From assembly GCA_030549335.1 (NCBI GenBank), contig CM060196.1, positions 25,254,501 through 25,318,500 on the forward strand: a stretch of DNA of 64,000 bases, in the 5' to 3' direction. Made by a program: the position numbers and the translations under genes. Below are positions 1-12,839 of the stretch, in pieces (the first letter of the stretch is position 1; each line of letters starts with the position of its first letter). The DNA comes from Pontederia crassipes. Its lineage: Eukaryota; Streptophyta; Magnoliopsida; Commelinales; Pontederiaceae. The notes below the pieces were generated by a model, which made no database searches, was not told the origin of the DNA, and worked only from the letters and a program-made list of their open reading frames with translations.

Positions 1-3000
1 TTAAAGGTAATAAGATCATAATATCGAAAGATCTTAAGATCTAAATTAAAATTTTAATTACCTTATTTATGAAAAATAACATTCCAATGAATAACATAAA
101 TTTGTCTTACTTTTTGAAAAACCTTACCCCCCCTTATTGTGTTTCATCATCGTTTATTTCTATCTTGACCATTATGATTTTTTAAATTTTATTTTTAATG
201 ACATCATAACATCGTGTGTAAAAAAATTGTAAGAAATTGAGAATAAAGCACCGAGGATCGAATAATCAAGATAATGAAAAAAGAGAAAAAATGAACATAT
301 AAATTTAACGTGATAAAATTTTCTTGATTAGTATGAACACGAGAGAAACATCTATGGGTAAAGAAGGCCGCTGCTAGAAGAAATTTTACTATGAACAAAA
401 TGGAGAGTACATCGTAATAAAATTCTAACCCTCAAATATTGGGCCTAACAGCCTAAGCCCTCCACTTCCACCATTTCTTTTTCTCATTTTTTTCTTTTAT
501 AATTTTGAGTACATGGTGCATAATTCAAGGCACATTAACATAAGACCTAAGAAAATGAAGAAGAAAAGTTGAATTGTTCAAAAATCCAAGAGACAAAAAA
601 AGAAATGAATAATCAAATTTCATTTTTCTTTCTTCTCTTGAATTCAACTCCTTGAAAATCACAATCTTCTCCATCTATTTTTCTTGAAAAATAGAAGACA
701 TTTTTTGTTTTCCTTCTTTTTCTTATTCACAATTTTTTTTTTCATTTTAGCTTCTCTTTCATCCACACCTCACAACTCTTCATCTCTCTTGGTGGCCCAT
801 TCACTTATCATGGACTATGACAAAATCTCATGGAGGTGACTAATGTTGGAGATTGTTGAAACTCTTGAAGAAGAACAAAATATTGAAGAAAAATGTCAAA
901 AAGTATAAATAGCAAGATCTAAATTATGGGATTTGTTTTCTTCCAAGAAGCAGCATGTTTAGAGATCTTTAAACTTTTGTCCATGTTAGTTATTATGTAG
1001 AATTGAATGCTCATGATACTTATTTTGAGTAATATTTCAATTATGCATATAGGATATTATTATGAATGGATACATATTTTGAATTATTGTCTTTGCATGT
1101 TAGGACTATCCTTCATGCACATGATATAATTGTGTGGATTTAATACATGTTAAGCATAGTTCTAATTGTTAATAGTAGTCGTTGTGATGAAGAGGGGATT
1201 ACACTTAATTTGACTTGTCCACGATAATATGATAAGATGTCTTTTTTCTTCATATATTAAATTAATCAAATATTTAGGGAGAACTCTACTTATTGCTATT
1301 ATAATGTTGTAACTTGGTCCATGTATATCCACATGATGCTCAATCTGATCATGATTGGTTAAATGTCAAAACATAAAAAAAATTAAGCTTCGAGTTGATG
1401 ATAATTATGTATAAATGATTAGGAATGGTTTAATGCTAATATCATGAACATACTTGTTTTTACTTATGTTGTAAATGTTTGTGTTTTGAAAATATTGCAA
1501 TAACTTGCAATCTTGCTAAAAAAGTTTGGATGATCAAAGTTAAATTCAAATTGAATCTAGAATTCGAAATCGTCAATGAATTAGAAAATCTTAGAAAAAT
1601 TGGATGTTGAAGTTTTTTAAATAGGAGTTCAATCATTCAAACATTATAGAAATAACTTTAATTAAAAGATCAAATGATTTACCATCTGATTTTGTCATCT
1701 GAAAGTTTGATCTGTAGATTATATCACCCCATGATTTGATGAGATGTCCAAAACTTTTAATAAATTTGGCTCAAACAGTCCAGATAATCTCTCGAAAGTT
1801 TGACATCATTCAATTATGCATTTTAATAAGTCAAGATAAGACATGTCACCCAATTATGCATTATATTTGAATCATTAAAGTTTACATTGATCTCAGACCT
1901 TCCTATTGATTTGTACTACTTATTTGAGGTTCCTTTGCTCACATGTGACTTGATTGATTGGCACATAATGAGGACAATAATATGTTAAAAAGATAAAAGA
2001 TGAATGATGAGAATGATCATTGTCTATATTTATACATTGAAAAATTAAATGACAATTCTAATGAAAGGATTTTGCAAAAAATTAAAGCCATAGTAATGAA
2101 ACTACACCAGGGGATGAAAACACTTCTTTTTAAATAACAAAAAGGATTCTGCAAATAATAGTGGTGCCTTATTCTTTAAGATAGAGCTTTAGTCATTGCA
2201 TTGATCCCCCACTAATCTTGGCATATGGTTGTATCATTCGCATGGAACACATTGTGAAAGTGAAAAAGCTCTTCCTAATGTAAAGAAAAAATAATAAAAG
2301 ATGAAAATAACAATGCTTAGTTATGACAAAGAATATATAATGATGAATAATAATTTTTTATTGAATAAATAATGCCAATATCATCATTACGATTATGCAA
2401 AGAATCATTGTAAACAATGACTCTATGACTATCATTGTCATATGGTTGCTCTCAATGAATGATAAATGCTCTACTAATTACTTAAGCAATAATTTGTGAT
2501 CCCATTGTTCACCATTATTTCTTTATATGATTATATTATGTTTATGCTCAAAAGAAGCTCATTTCATGACTTATTAATGTTTAATGTTGTGCTATCATAT
2601 TGAAATTTGTTTCTTATGGGAGAATTTCCTTCCTTCTATTGATTCTTGAAGGTACTTGTTTATCTTGTCATATTGATTGATAGTGTGTGAGGCGATGCGC
2701 CTTGAGTTATTGTCGAACATGTAGGATTTTTGGATTATTAGGTTATGTCTTTATTTTGGAACACATAGTTGCGATAAAAGCTCCAAACTTGATATGCTAT
2801 GTGTTTATTACATAATTCAAATTTTAATGTTATTTGTTTTTTTTCGTTTATTGAACTTCCACACTTGTGTTATAATTTTGATGTACGTTATATTATTTGA
2901 AAACTTTCATAGATATGCCGATCAACGCAATGATCAATTTATATGATAAAGTAACACCTTTGAGAGAAAGTTTTGCCATATGAAAAGAATCAAGTTTCGA

Positions 3001-5194
3001 TGCATTACATTTTTATCGAGATTCATGGGTCAAGTTGAATTATCACAATGACGTATTCAACTATGTGATATGTTATAAATACTCTAAATGATGACATAAT
3101 TAAAAACTCATGGAGCTTTATCCTTTAACACATTTATCTATGTTCTTCAACATTGAGAATGCAATGATGGCCCATAAAAGTTATCCTTGTTATTTGGACA
3201 CTAACATTGATAAGATAACATATTTATTGGTTTTGGCATTATTTGACAACCAAAACTAAGGTTAAATCGATTTTAGTTTTGGTAACAACTCTAAAATTAG
3301 AACATAATTATTACTAGAAGTAAATTTTGATCAAATTATCACATGAGGTTTTAACATTCCGCCTTGAGTAAGAACTTGTTAATTATGCATTTGCCTACGT
3401 TTTCTTTTTGCATTTTCCTTTGTAGTAAATCCACTATAGTAGTGAAAGTACAAGAGAAAATAGTTATGACTTTAAGTTAATATCTTAAACTATTTTTATT
3501 ATCATTTAACCAACTATTTATATTTAATAAATTACATGCAATGTTAAATTAAGTTCATAGTTGACATTAAACTTTTTTATTTTTACATTGTTTCCCTTTT
3601 ATGAAATTTATTTTAAATTATTTTTTTGTGTTAACTTTAAAGTGATACATATTTCTAATCATAGTCATGATTATTTTATTTAAACTATTAAGTTATTAAT
3701 CAATATAATATTACACTAAGCTATACTTGACATCTAATTAAGTTGTTAAACAAAGTTAATTTTCCTTTTTTTCTTCTATTGTTTTACATTTTCCTTTTGT
3801 GAATTTTTTGTTATTTTTTACCTTATTCTAAATTCAGTTTTAGTATTATTTTTTTATTAAATCTTTCTTCTAATTAACTCACATTACAATAAGTTATATT
3901 GAATATTTTTTCCTTGAGTATATTTGTTTTTTATTTTGAAATGAACAATAATGCATTACTATTAGATAAATTTTATGGTCACCACTTCATAAAACAATAA
4001 ATTATCTGTCTCATTCTCATTTGTTTTTATTTAAATACTATTAGTAATCGTCTATCAAATTAAATTATCTGTCTCCTTCTATTTGACATCCAAACATTAA
4101 ATTAGAATTTCTTTATTAAATTAGTTTTTAAGAATTAATGAAAAATGTAAATTCTTGAATTCTTTAGTGCACGTTTGATCATAACCAAAATTCTAATAAT
4201 AAATGAATTATGTTTGGGTGAACTAATTAGGACTAGAGCTAGTTCTAGCCCTCATTCTAATACCCAAACGTCCTAGTTCTTGCTAGAGCAAGAATCATTT
4301 TAAATTTTGAGCAAGAACCATTTTTAATTTTTTTTATGATATATAGGTCTAAAAACAAGTCACTTGTTATTAGACTTATATATAGTTTACATTTTCAAGA
4401 TATATATAACTTTTACTAAATATTATAATATAGTTTTTCAATTTAATTATTCTTAAGATTTAGTAATAAATAATTATTTTTTCTTTATTAGTAATTATAG
4501 TACAATGTAATTAAAATAATATTTGAAATGAAATTAACATAAACTTAAAAATAATAAGCATGCATAATAATTATACTTATCATATTATAATAGAATTACA
4601 AATTACTCTTAGCATTGCTTGGTTGGATCTATTATGATAATATAAGTTAGAGTTATAAATATAATTACTACATGGAGTATAGTTTATTAAATTGTCGCAA
4701 TGAAATTTTTACATTTTCCAAGTGGAGAAGGAATATAGGGCATCTTTTTTGTTGTAATTTACAATATACATCAAATAAATCTAAACTCTCAAAAGCCCAT
4801 GGGTATATCGTCTGATCTTGTGACTCCATGTGAACAAATTGTCTCTTTGTGAACAGAGTTGGGAGGGATGAGTTGCCTTCTCTCCGTTGAGTTCTATTGT
4901 TACCTTATTGTGAGATAATTTCGTTCTTTTCTCCTTTTACTCAAGGTCTAACAAGAAAAAATAAAGACAAACTCCAATCTAAAATATTTTCCTATGACAT
5001 CTTTGTGTTTTTTTTTTCTAAATCTCTCGTATTTCAAGTTTTCAGTGTATGTCACACTTTTCTAGTTCCAAAAGATTAAGGCCTGTCTAGTTCAAAATTT
5101 ATTAAGAAAAAGAGAAGGAAAATAATGGAAACGGAAAAATAGGAAGGGAACGTAGAAAAATAAAGATGAATAGTTATTATTATTTGGTTGGTAT
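1..5194. other. AT-rich intergenic DNA, no gene seen
   Basis: Strongly AT-rich sequence with many short A and T runs. No reading frame longer than about 60 codons has coding character, and I recognise no RNA gene or complete element. Around 5,090-5,186 the sequence is purine-rich and may be the left arm of an older element interrupted by the hAT pair described next. This is an absence of evidence from reading by eye. Confidence 0.6.
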
Positions 5195-6382
5195 TAGGGA
5201 TGGCGATCTCCCCTGCCCCCATGGACCCCACGGGAAATTCCCGATCAAGGCCCCGAATTTGGAGAATTTTAGTCCCGCGGGGTCTCGGATGGGGGGCAAA
5301 TTGCCCCTGCCCCTTCTTTCGGGGATTGAGGCAAGGTGGATTGCCCCCGTCCCGTGGGTCCCCAAACCCCGTCCTATTAAATCTAATTTATTTTAAATAT
5401 GAACCCTTAGATCATATATACTACATCTCAACCATTCACTCTCTCATATATATAAGACAAAGAAACCCAATTTTCTTCCCCTAACATCAAAATGTCTCCT
5501 TGCTCTGGTGCTCCCTAACCCTAAAATCCCTAACATCCACCCCTGCTGGCGCCCCATGCACTGTTAGAGTCCTCTCTATCGGAGGCCGACAGCCGTGATG
5601 GAGGCGCGATAACAGGCTCTGCAAAAGGGCGGCGGCAACGCTCGATCGAGGACGGGCGATGACTTTGACTTCCATGTTTGAGCCCTCGTAGCATCTTCTC
5701 ATCACCAACAAGGAGGGCGGCGACGAGGTCGTCGTGAAGGAGGAAGCGACGACGATGCATGGGGCGGCACAACTATCGATGGAGGAGGAAGGATTGCAAC
5801 GCTCGAAAAAGAGGCGGCAACGACGATTGATGGAGAAGGGGTCACAACACTTGAAATGGAGCAGCGACAATGATCGATGGAGGAGGAGGGCTTGCGGTGC
5901 TCGGAATGGGATGGCGGCGAAAATCGATGGAGGAGAAGGCGCTTGTCGATGATGGCTGCACGCAGAAGGAGGCGGCACTCGAAATGATGACCGGATGCGG
6001 AAGGAGGTGGGGCTCACGATGATGCGGCGCTCGCCGCCGACGGCTGGACACGAGAGGCGGGCGACGATCACGATGATGGCCGACAAGATGCGTGATTCAA
6101 GATCTTTTTTATGGTCGTCCACCTCCGCCTCTATACACAAACCTTTCTTTTTTTGCTATTCTCATGTAATAATAAATTATTAGTTTAAAAAGATTATGTT
6201 GTAGAAGCTGTAGTGGTGTATCACTATTATGTAAATATTAAAATTTTTATTTTTTTCACACTTTTTAGCTAAAAGTATAGGGGGATCAGGTCCCCCAGGG
6301 GTCGGGACGGGGGATTAACTTTTCTTCGCATCGGGGATTGGGGGTGGGGTTGGGGGCGGGGGTGGATCGATGGAGTCGAGGT

Positions 6383-7932
6383 TAGGGGTGGCAATATTCC
6401 CCGCCCCCTGCGGGGCCCCGCGGGGATTCCCCGTTCGGGGCCCCACATTCGGGGATTTTTTCCTCCGCGGGGGCGGGGATGGGGGCCAAACTGCCCCCGC
6501 CCCCCTTTCGGGGATCGGGGCGGGGATAGTTCACCCCGCCCCGTCGGGTCCCCGAATCTTTGACATTATATGTAATTAATAATTTATTATAATTTTATTC
6601 ATTAGATTACATCTGAATCGTCCAATATATATATATATAACATCAAAGTTCAAACCCTAACTCCTCCCTTTCTTTCTCCTTAAACAGCACTCTCAACTCT
6701 CCATGCCGGCCGCCACCGCCGAGACTCTCCACTCGCCTAGCCACTGGACGCCGACCACCAGCTTCCCTTCGACGATCATCAATGTCGTCTCCGGCGATAG
6801 ATCGGATTCCATCTTCACAAGGTATCCATTTTCGCCTCAACCTTTATCATATGAAGTTTACGGTGACCGGGCGGCGTCCTTCTCCCTCACCTCTCCGTCG
6901 CAGCCACCCGCGTTGAGTCCAAGCATCGTTGTCGTCGTGTCATCATCGAGGGCGTTGAGTCCAAGCGTCATTGTCATCGAGGGTGTGTCATCGTCGTCGT
7001 TGAGGGCGTATCATCGTCGTCGTCGAGGGCGTGTCATTGTCGTCATCGACGGTGGTGCCATCGTCGTCGTCATCGACGGTGGTGCCATCGTCGTCGTCAT
7101 CGACGGTGGTGCCATCGTCGTCGTCGTCGAGGGTAGGTCGATCCGATCATCATCGTCGGCGTCATCGTGGATCGTTGAGGGCGTTGTCATCGTCGAGGGC
7201 ATCGCCGTCGATCCGATCGATCCGATCGTCATCGAGGGCATTGTCGATCCGGGCGGGTTGGTCCGATCATTGTCGATTCGGTCGATCCAGTCATCGTCGA
7301 TCTGGTCATCGGCGACGGCAGCGGCGTATCCGTTGAGGCGGTGTCATACATGTGATTACATTTATTTTTTTTAATTTTGATATTGTTTTGTAATTTTTTT
7401 CATCATTTTTTAATTTTATTCAATTTAGTTTTATTCTACTAATTATTTTTTTATTAACTTGTAGGAAACTTTGCAAATGGGTGAAGGATGAAATGAAGAA
7501 AAATGATGAATGTCCTCTTATTGATCTTTTACAAATATTGTTAAAATATTTAGTGTTGTAATTTAAATTTTATGTTATGAAACTTTGATCAAATTTAAAG
7601 TTTGTGTTGTGGTAGAATTTAAAAATTATGTTGTGGTGGAATTTGTGTCAAAATTTGAATTTTATGTTGTAGAATTTATAATAGTGATATATTTATAATT
7701 GTGTGCATGAATACTTTATAATAATTGATTATTTTCTAATTTTTCACATTATTTAATAAAAAAATTGGGGAATCGGGGTTTTCGTGAAAATTCGGGGCCC
7801 CACGGAGATCGGGGCGGGGGATAAAATTTCTCCCAAACCGGAGATTCGGGATAGGGTCGGGGTGGGGCCGGTCGTCAGGGTTGGGACGGGGGTGGTGTCC
7901 CCCGCCCCGAACAGGATTGGGTGCCACCCCTA
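6383..7932. mobile_element. Inner hAT-like element nested in the outer one
   Basis: It begins TAGGGGTGGCA and ends TGCCACCCCTA, an 11-bp perfect terminal inverted repeat. The flanking 8-mers gtcgaggt (6,375-6,382) and gtcagggt (7,933-7,940) match at 6 of 8 positions, as expected for an ageing hAT TSD. Length is 1,550 bp. The interior is mosaic: a GC-rich segment that could read as protein from 6,703, a CGTCGT-type repeat block, then an AT-rich segment with a short coding-like stretch near 7,460-7,560 that follows a possible splice acceptor. No hAT transposase domain is seen, so it is either non-autonomous or carries captured host DNA. Confidence 0.7.
7044..7124. repeat. 27-bp tandem repeat, three copies, inside inner hAT
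   Basis: Three identical 27-bp units start at 7,044, 7,071 and 7,098, each beginning catcgacggtggtg. They lie in a wider GTC/ATC-rich low-complexity tract (about 6,920-7,320). The unit is a multiple of three, so both strands give repetitive peptide frames, but nothing shows translation. Confidence 0.9.
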
Positions 7933-7993
7933 GTCAGGGTGAGGAGAGTGTCCTCCGCCCCGAATAGGGTCGGGTGTCATTGCTATTTGGTAT

Positions 7994-8566
7994 CAAAGGA
8001 AAGAAAAGAGAATAAAGGTTAAGTGATTATTTTATTTAAACAATTTTATCCTTTGCATGTATAACTATATGTTTAATTTATTTGGTCAAAAATGAAAACA
8101 TATTAAATATATCTTTCTCTTTCTTTTCATTCCGATTTAAAGTGAAAGAAAAATGGAACATTAGATAGAAATGAAAAGGAAATGAGGAGACTTTCTCCTC
8201 CATTCTCCTCAAACTTAAACTCAACTAAACGAAAAAAACATATTCTCCTTCTTTCCCTTCTCCTTTTTTATCTTCCTTTCACCTTCAGCCAAACAGACAT
8301 AACTACATAGAGTAAACTTTCACCCTTCCCATAGGAGAAAGCGAGGGGAGATTTGAAGCCATCTAAGTTTTGGATCTTCCTATATCTCGATCAAAATGAG
8401 TTTGTATGAATTTCGAAAAAAGAAAAAAGATGAAAAAAATAAAGAAAGAATGCTAGAGGGAACACCAGTGCGACGAAGATGTCTTTAACAAAAGGAGCAA
8501 AAGATGGAAGTTGCAAAGAAACAAAAAACGACAAAAAACTAAAATGAACGAAATGAGTGATCTGCA
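7994..8566. other. Purine/pyrimidine-rich DNA, possible remnant of an older host element
   Basis: The stretch right of the hAT pair is rich in GGAAAG-type purine runs, then switches to pyrimidine runs near 8,195-8,290, ending with gccaaacagacat. The left flank (5,082-5,186) is also purine-rich and begins ggcctgtctagttc. The two could be arms of an older fold-back element that the outer hAT split. I cannot establish termini or a TSD for it. Confidence 0.25.
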
Positions 8567-10443
8567 TGCAACACTCCGAATTTTACCCCAAAATCACCAA
8601 AGACAATTTGACCATTCGGTTGTGTTAGTCCGTTCGTCATTACATAATCATAATAAAATATAATTTTCTATAAATTTAACGGAAGCATAAAACTTTGAAA
8701 TAAGATAAAAGAACTCTTCAATTAATGCGGATAATTTCATGTCAAAGTACTGTTATAAAATTGAAAACATCACTAAATGCAATTAAAACATCTAAAAACC
8801 ATAGCAAAATGCCATAAGAGAAAAGACTTTAAAATCATAGTCTATCGGACTCAACACTTGACTCTAACTCCTAGACCAGTGTGCAATCATCTCGTCATGA
8901 TGTGCGCCATCATCCATCCAAACCATTATGCACCTGCACGGATCCAGAATGCAGAGTTTTCCCTATTAGAGTATGTAAAAGCCATGCATGTGATGATATG
9001 ATCCTATACAGGATACTACATGAAATGCATCATCCATCTTTATATAAAAAAGTAAACAATATGCATGCCATGTCTTAACATATGATCTACATGTCAAATA
9101 TTAATATCATTTTATCATCATGCACATAAGTAATTGCATAGAAGACATGTAAACATTTCATGTAGTATGGAGCATTCATAACATTTTATCAATTCAATTC
9201 ATAAGCACATAAATGTAGTACACTTTTCATAACCATTGCCTCCATAATTTTCCTCAGTGTTGCTTCATAACCCTTTGGACTTCCACTTTCGTGGGATATC
9301 GCTCCATTCCGTCGATCGTTGGCCATTTTCTATTATCGTTATATCTTTCGATAGTTGAGATTTATATCGTTGCTCTCTCAATAGGCTAGCTAGGCCTAGG
9401 AGACAATACTCCCCTCTCACCCGAAGGTGACATCAGAATGCACACACCGTTGTCGATGTATGTAACATTCATTCTGGACTCCCACCCGAGGGCGACATCG
9501 GAATGCACACACCATTGCCGATGTGTATAATGATTATTTCGGATAATTATCCGATAAAGGGCCATAGAGGGATGACATGTAACATCATCCACAATTAGGT
9601 TCATTGCGCTTTGCAATCAACAATCATTTACGTCGCTCAATCTTCATGTTTTAACCTAATTATGTGGGGGAATATGTATACATGTGTATCTAGCTTCATA
9701 TACAACCATCAAGCACTAATTACATACTATTAATACATTGAAAATAACATTTAATATGCTATATGAGATTTCATCATCAGTTACGACCGTGAAAAGGGTC
9801 ATCACGGCCGTGACAGAAATCAATTTTTGGCTTCTTTCCAACCGTTCTGTGACAGCATGCGCCACGACTATGACAGAACTTTGGAGTTCCGCCTCTCAGC
9901 CCGATTTTTTATGATTTTTAATCCAAAAATTAGGAAAAATGATACATAATAATCAGAAATTAAAATATGTATTTCCTAGGCATTCTAGGATCAAAAGAAC
10001 ATGGAAAAACATATTAAATCCATGAATTTATAAGATTTAGGATCCATTTCTAAATCATGAATAATAAGAAAGATAGGAACCCTAATTATTAGATCTAATC
10101 ATAAGAACCTATACATTGCATAGATCTAATGCAGATAAACACTCTCATCACAATCCGATCCGAGGACAAGGAGTCCTCAAACTCTCAATTCAATCATGAA
10201 AAATCATTAAAAGAGGAGAGGGGGATTTGGATCCTCTTTATATATCTTTTTTTTAGACCCTTCTCTTCTTTCTTCCTCTTGTTCCTTTTCCATGTTCTTC
10301 TCTTTCTCCTTCCTCAAGTCCTAGCCGACGAGATATGAAGAAAGGAGGTAAACAATAGGAATAGATGGCTTTATATAAGGGAGGTCATGAGGGTTTGAAT
10401 AAAAAGTCCAAATTATCCTTTATGAAAATTATGGGGTATTACA
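8567..10443 (-). mobile_element. Solo LTR of a Ty3/gypsy-type retrotransposon
   Basis: The segment starts TGCAACACTCC and ends GGGGTATTACA. It is bounded on both sides by the 5-bp direct repeat ctgca (8,562-8,566 and 10,444-10,448), a perfect TSD of the size made by gypsy integrases. TG...CA ends, 1,877-bp length and absence of internal gag or pol genes identify a solo LTR. Reverse-strand orientation is inferred because the reverse complement starts TGTAATACCCC, a common gypsy LTR start. The body includes a region with repeated ACGGCCGTGAC-like words (9,782-9,880). Confidence 0.75.
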
Positions 10444-12839
10444 CTGCACTTGAGGAATAAAGGTAGAAGACAAAAAGAGAGGAAGGAGAGAAAGCAACCG
10501 CACAAGATTGTGAGAAAGTTTGAGCAAATAAAAAAATAAATTATTAAGTAATATGAAACATAAGATCAAAAGGTTCTTGTACAGGTACAGGAGCCATGGT
10601 AGTTTGATGACGCCGGCCAAGTTCGTCAAGCATGCCGGCCATGGAGATGTGGTTCACCTGCTCAGGCACATCATCGTTAGACCGTCTCCCATGGCCTTGT
10701 TGTAATGTTATAACTTGTGACCGCCCCGAGTCACTTGATTTGTGATCACTAGAATCAACAGTTGATTTTTAATCTGACGATATATCTTGATATGCACTGT
10801 ATAGTCAACATCCCATTTTTTAAATAATATATTACATTTGTATTATTATAAATGGACACATGAATTTTAAAAACTAAGATTAATCTTTTTAACTTGAATA
10901 CATTTTTTACTTTATTAGATAATAAATTTATTCCATAATTTTTTTATTCAAGTACTTATTAAAACTTATTCATCTAATCATTTTTTGTTCTCCAGTATTA
11001 TATTTTTCATCCAAATATAAAATATTTTTTTTATTTAATCTATTAATTCTCAAGAATTATCAAGACCTTATGTTCTTGCATTCAAGTACTATCTTAGAAA
11101 AAAAATAGGAGTTTTATCTTAGTTTCAAATTAATTAGACGCTAGTAATTAAATATGGGTATACCAAAAATGAAGAAAGAGAGGACAATTATGATGAAGTA
11201 GAAAGAATATAATTATGCGTGACGTAGAAAGAAGTGTGGTGTGTGCAAATGTATTTTTGGGCATGCGTCGATTGAGACAAGGCACATACGATATGCAATA
11301 TAGTAATATGAAATTAACATTTATATAATTAAAAAAGTGCAAGATAATTTCTATTTTATTATTGTTAATCAATATTTTTCATTGCTAAAAAGGCAAACTC
11401 CATTGATGTTTGACATAATAAAAAGCCTACAATCTTGTGCTATTGATTTGTAATTGAATGTATGAGTAATCAATAGACTTCGTAGGAAGGCTTATAAACT
11501 TTTGTTTTACTTCTCTTTTCTCAATTTCTGAGATCATTAAATTTTATATATCAATACACACACACATATAAAGCTAAGACATAAGAATCTTACCTCTTCA
11601 CTGACCTCACTGTGTCCTCACACCATTTCCAATTTTGAACCCCTTTATTTCATTTCATTTAATGCCACCAACTTAAAATAATTAGACACAATTGACTTCC
11701 CTCAATCACCCTTTTGTTTATCCTTTTTTTCTGATTTTTTAAATATTTTGTTGTGTGTATATCAAGAAAAGATTATTTGTGCGTATATATATACACAATA
11801 ACAATATATAAAATTATGCAATAAAGAAAAGAAAGATCTTTAAGGTAATTATTTTTTCATTTATTATTAACATGTGAATTATTATTATAATTGCACCAAT
11901 TACTAAATACAAAGGTTACACAAACTCACACATTATGATGCATGACATATGAGTATTCATAAAAAATTCTTATATGTTCAATGTAAGAGTATAAGGTTAT
12001 CAATCACTACAAATTTCTATGCATGATACGATGGGTATTCATTATTTTATAATGTTATGTCTATTTAAATTCATATGTATAATGATTGTTTTTAAAAATA
12101 TTTAAGACATCTCCTGTGCTGTGAAAGTATATAAAAGAAAGATGTGAATGCAAAACCATCCATCAAGTTGAGAGTTGCTACTTGGATGCCATGTGTTATT
12201 TCATTTATTTCTTATATTTCCACTAGTTATTCTAAATGTCTTAATTTTTTGATAATCCATGGAGTCATATTTATACACTCCTTTAATGAGAATAGTTTAA
12301 TTTGTTTGTGTTTTTTTTATTTTAATTGAAAATATAACTCTTAAATTAATATTGGTATTTATAAAAAAATATTATTTCATATTTAGATTAAGAGCTAATT
12401 TTGTGCTAAGACTTTTTTAACACTCAACAAAAATATTCATTGATCATTTTTTTTGATTTATAGTTATAAAGTTTCATGAAGCAAAATTACATTGCATATA
12501 ATATGTTATCTCTTTTATAATAACCAATAGCCTCGATATAAAAACTTGGCAAGCACCCCCAAACTTATTTTTATTATTAGTGAAATATTATTTATTTATT
12601 TTTTTATAAAAGGGTTGTAATACCTAAAACCCTTTCTATTTATTATTATTATTATTTTTTAAAAAGTTGCACACTGCATTCCAATCCTTGTCTCCTATCC
12701 ATGTTCCATCCCCTCCGTCGTCTTCATCTTGGTCCCCTTCCTCCAGTAACAACGAACACGCAGACGACGGAGGATAAGAACCAGCCGCAGAACGAAATAA
12801 TTACGAACGAAGCGTGCACAAGAGGGGAGAGGTGGCTCC
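10444..12839. other. Intergenic DNA upstream of TIC110
   Basis: Mostly AT-rich. A short GC-richer island at about 10,545-10,735 reads on the - strand as an open, coding-like segment ending in TAA, including residues [21 protein letters not shown] do not recognise the family; it could be a terminal exon or a decayed gene fragment. From about 12,660 the sequence becomes GC-richer and should hold the 5' untranslated leader and proximal promoter of TIC110. I cannot place a transcription start. Confidence 0.4.

Larger units (their letters stand above)
5195..7985. mobile_element. Outer hAT-like non-autonomous DNA transposon
   Basis: The left end begins TAGGGATGGCGAT; the right end is an imperfect inverted copy ending GTGTCATTGCTA. 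The flanks are 8-bp near-identical direct repeats (gttggtat at 5,187-5,194 and tttggtat at 7,986-7,993; 7 of 8 match). An 8-bp TSD with TAG-type termini is the hAT signature. The ends are very GC-rich (runs of CCCCGCCCC and GGGGCGGGG). No transposase is recognisable. Reading frames in the GC-rich body (5,487-6,140) look like compositional artefacts. A second hAT-like element sits inside it, so about 1.24 kb belongs to the outer element itself. Confidence 0.65.

Noticed and set aside
4168-4272. Possible small MITE with GCACGTTTG...CAAACGTCC ends
   Set aside because: The inverted match is only about nine bases and no convincing TSD could be identified.
5487-6140. 217-codon frame on the - strand in the outer hAT element
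   Set aside because: GC-rich low-complexity sequence with overlapping frames on the other strand and no family resemblance; it fits compositional artefact.
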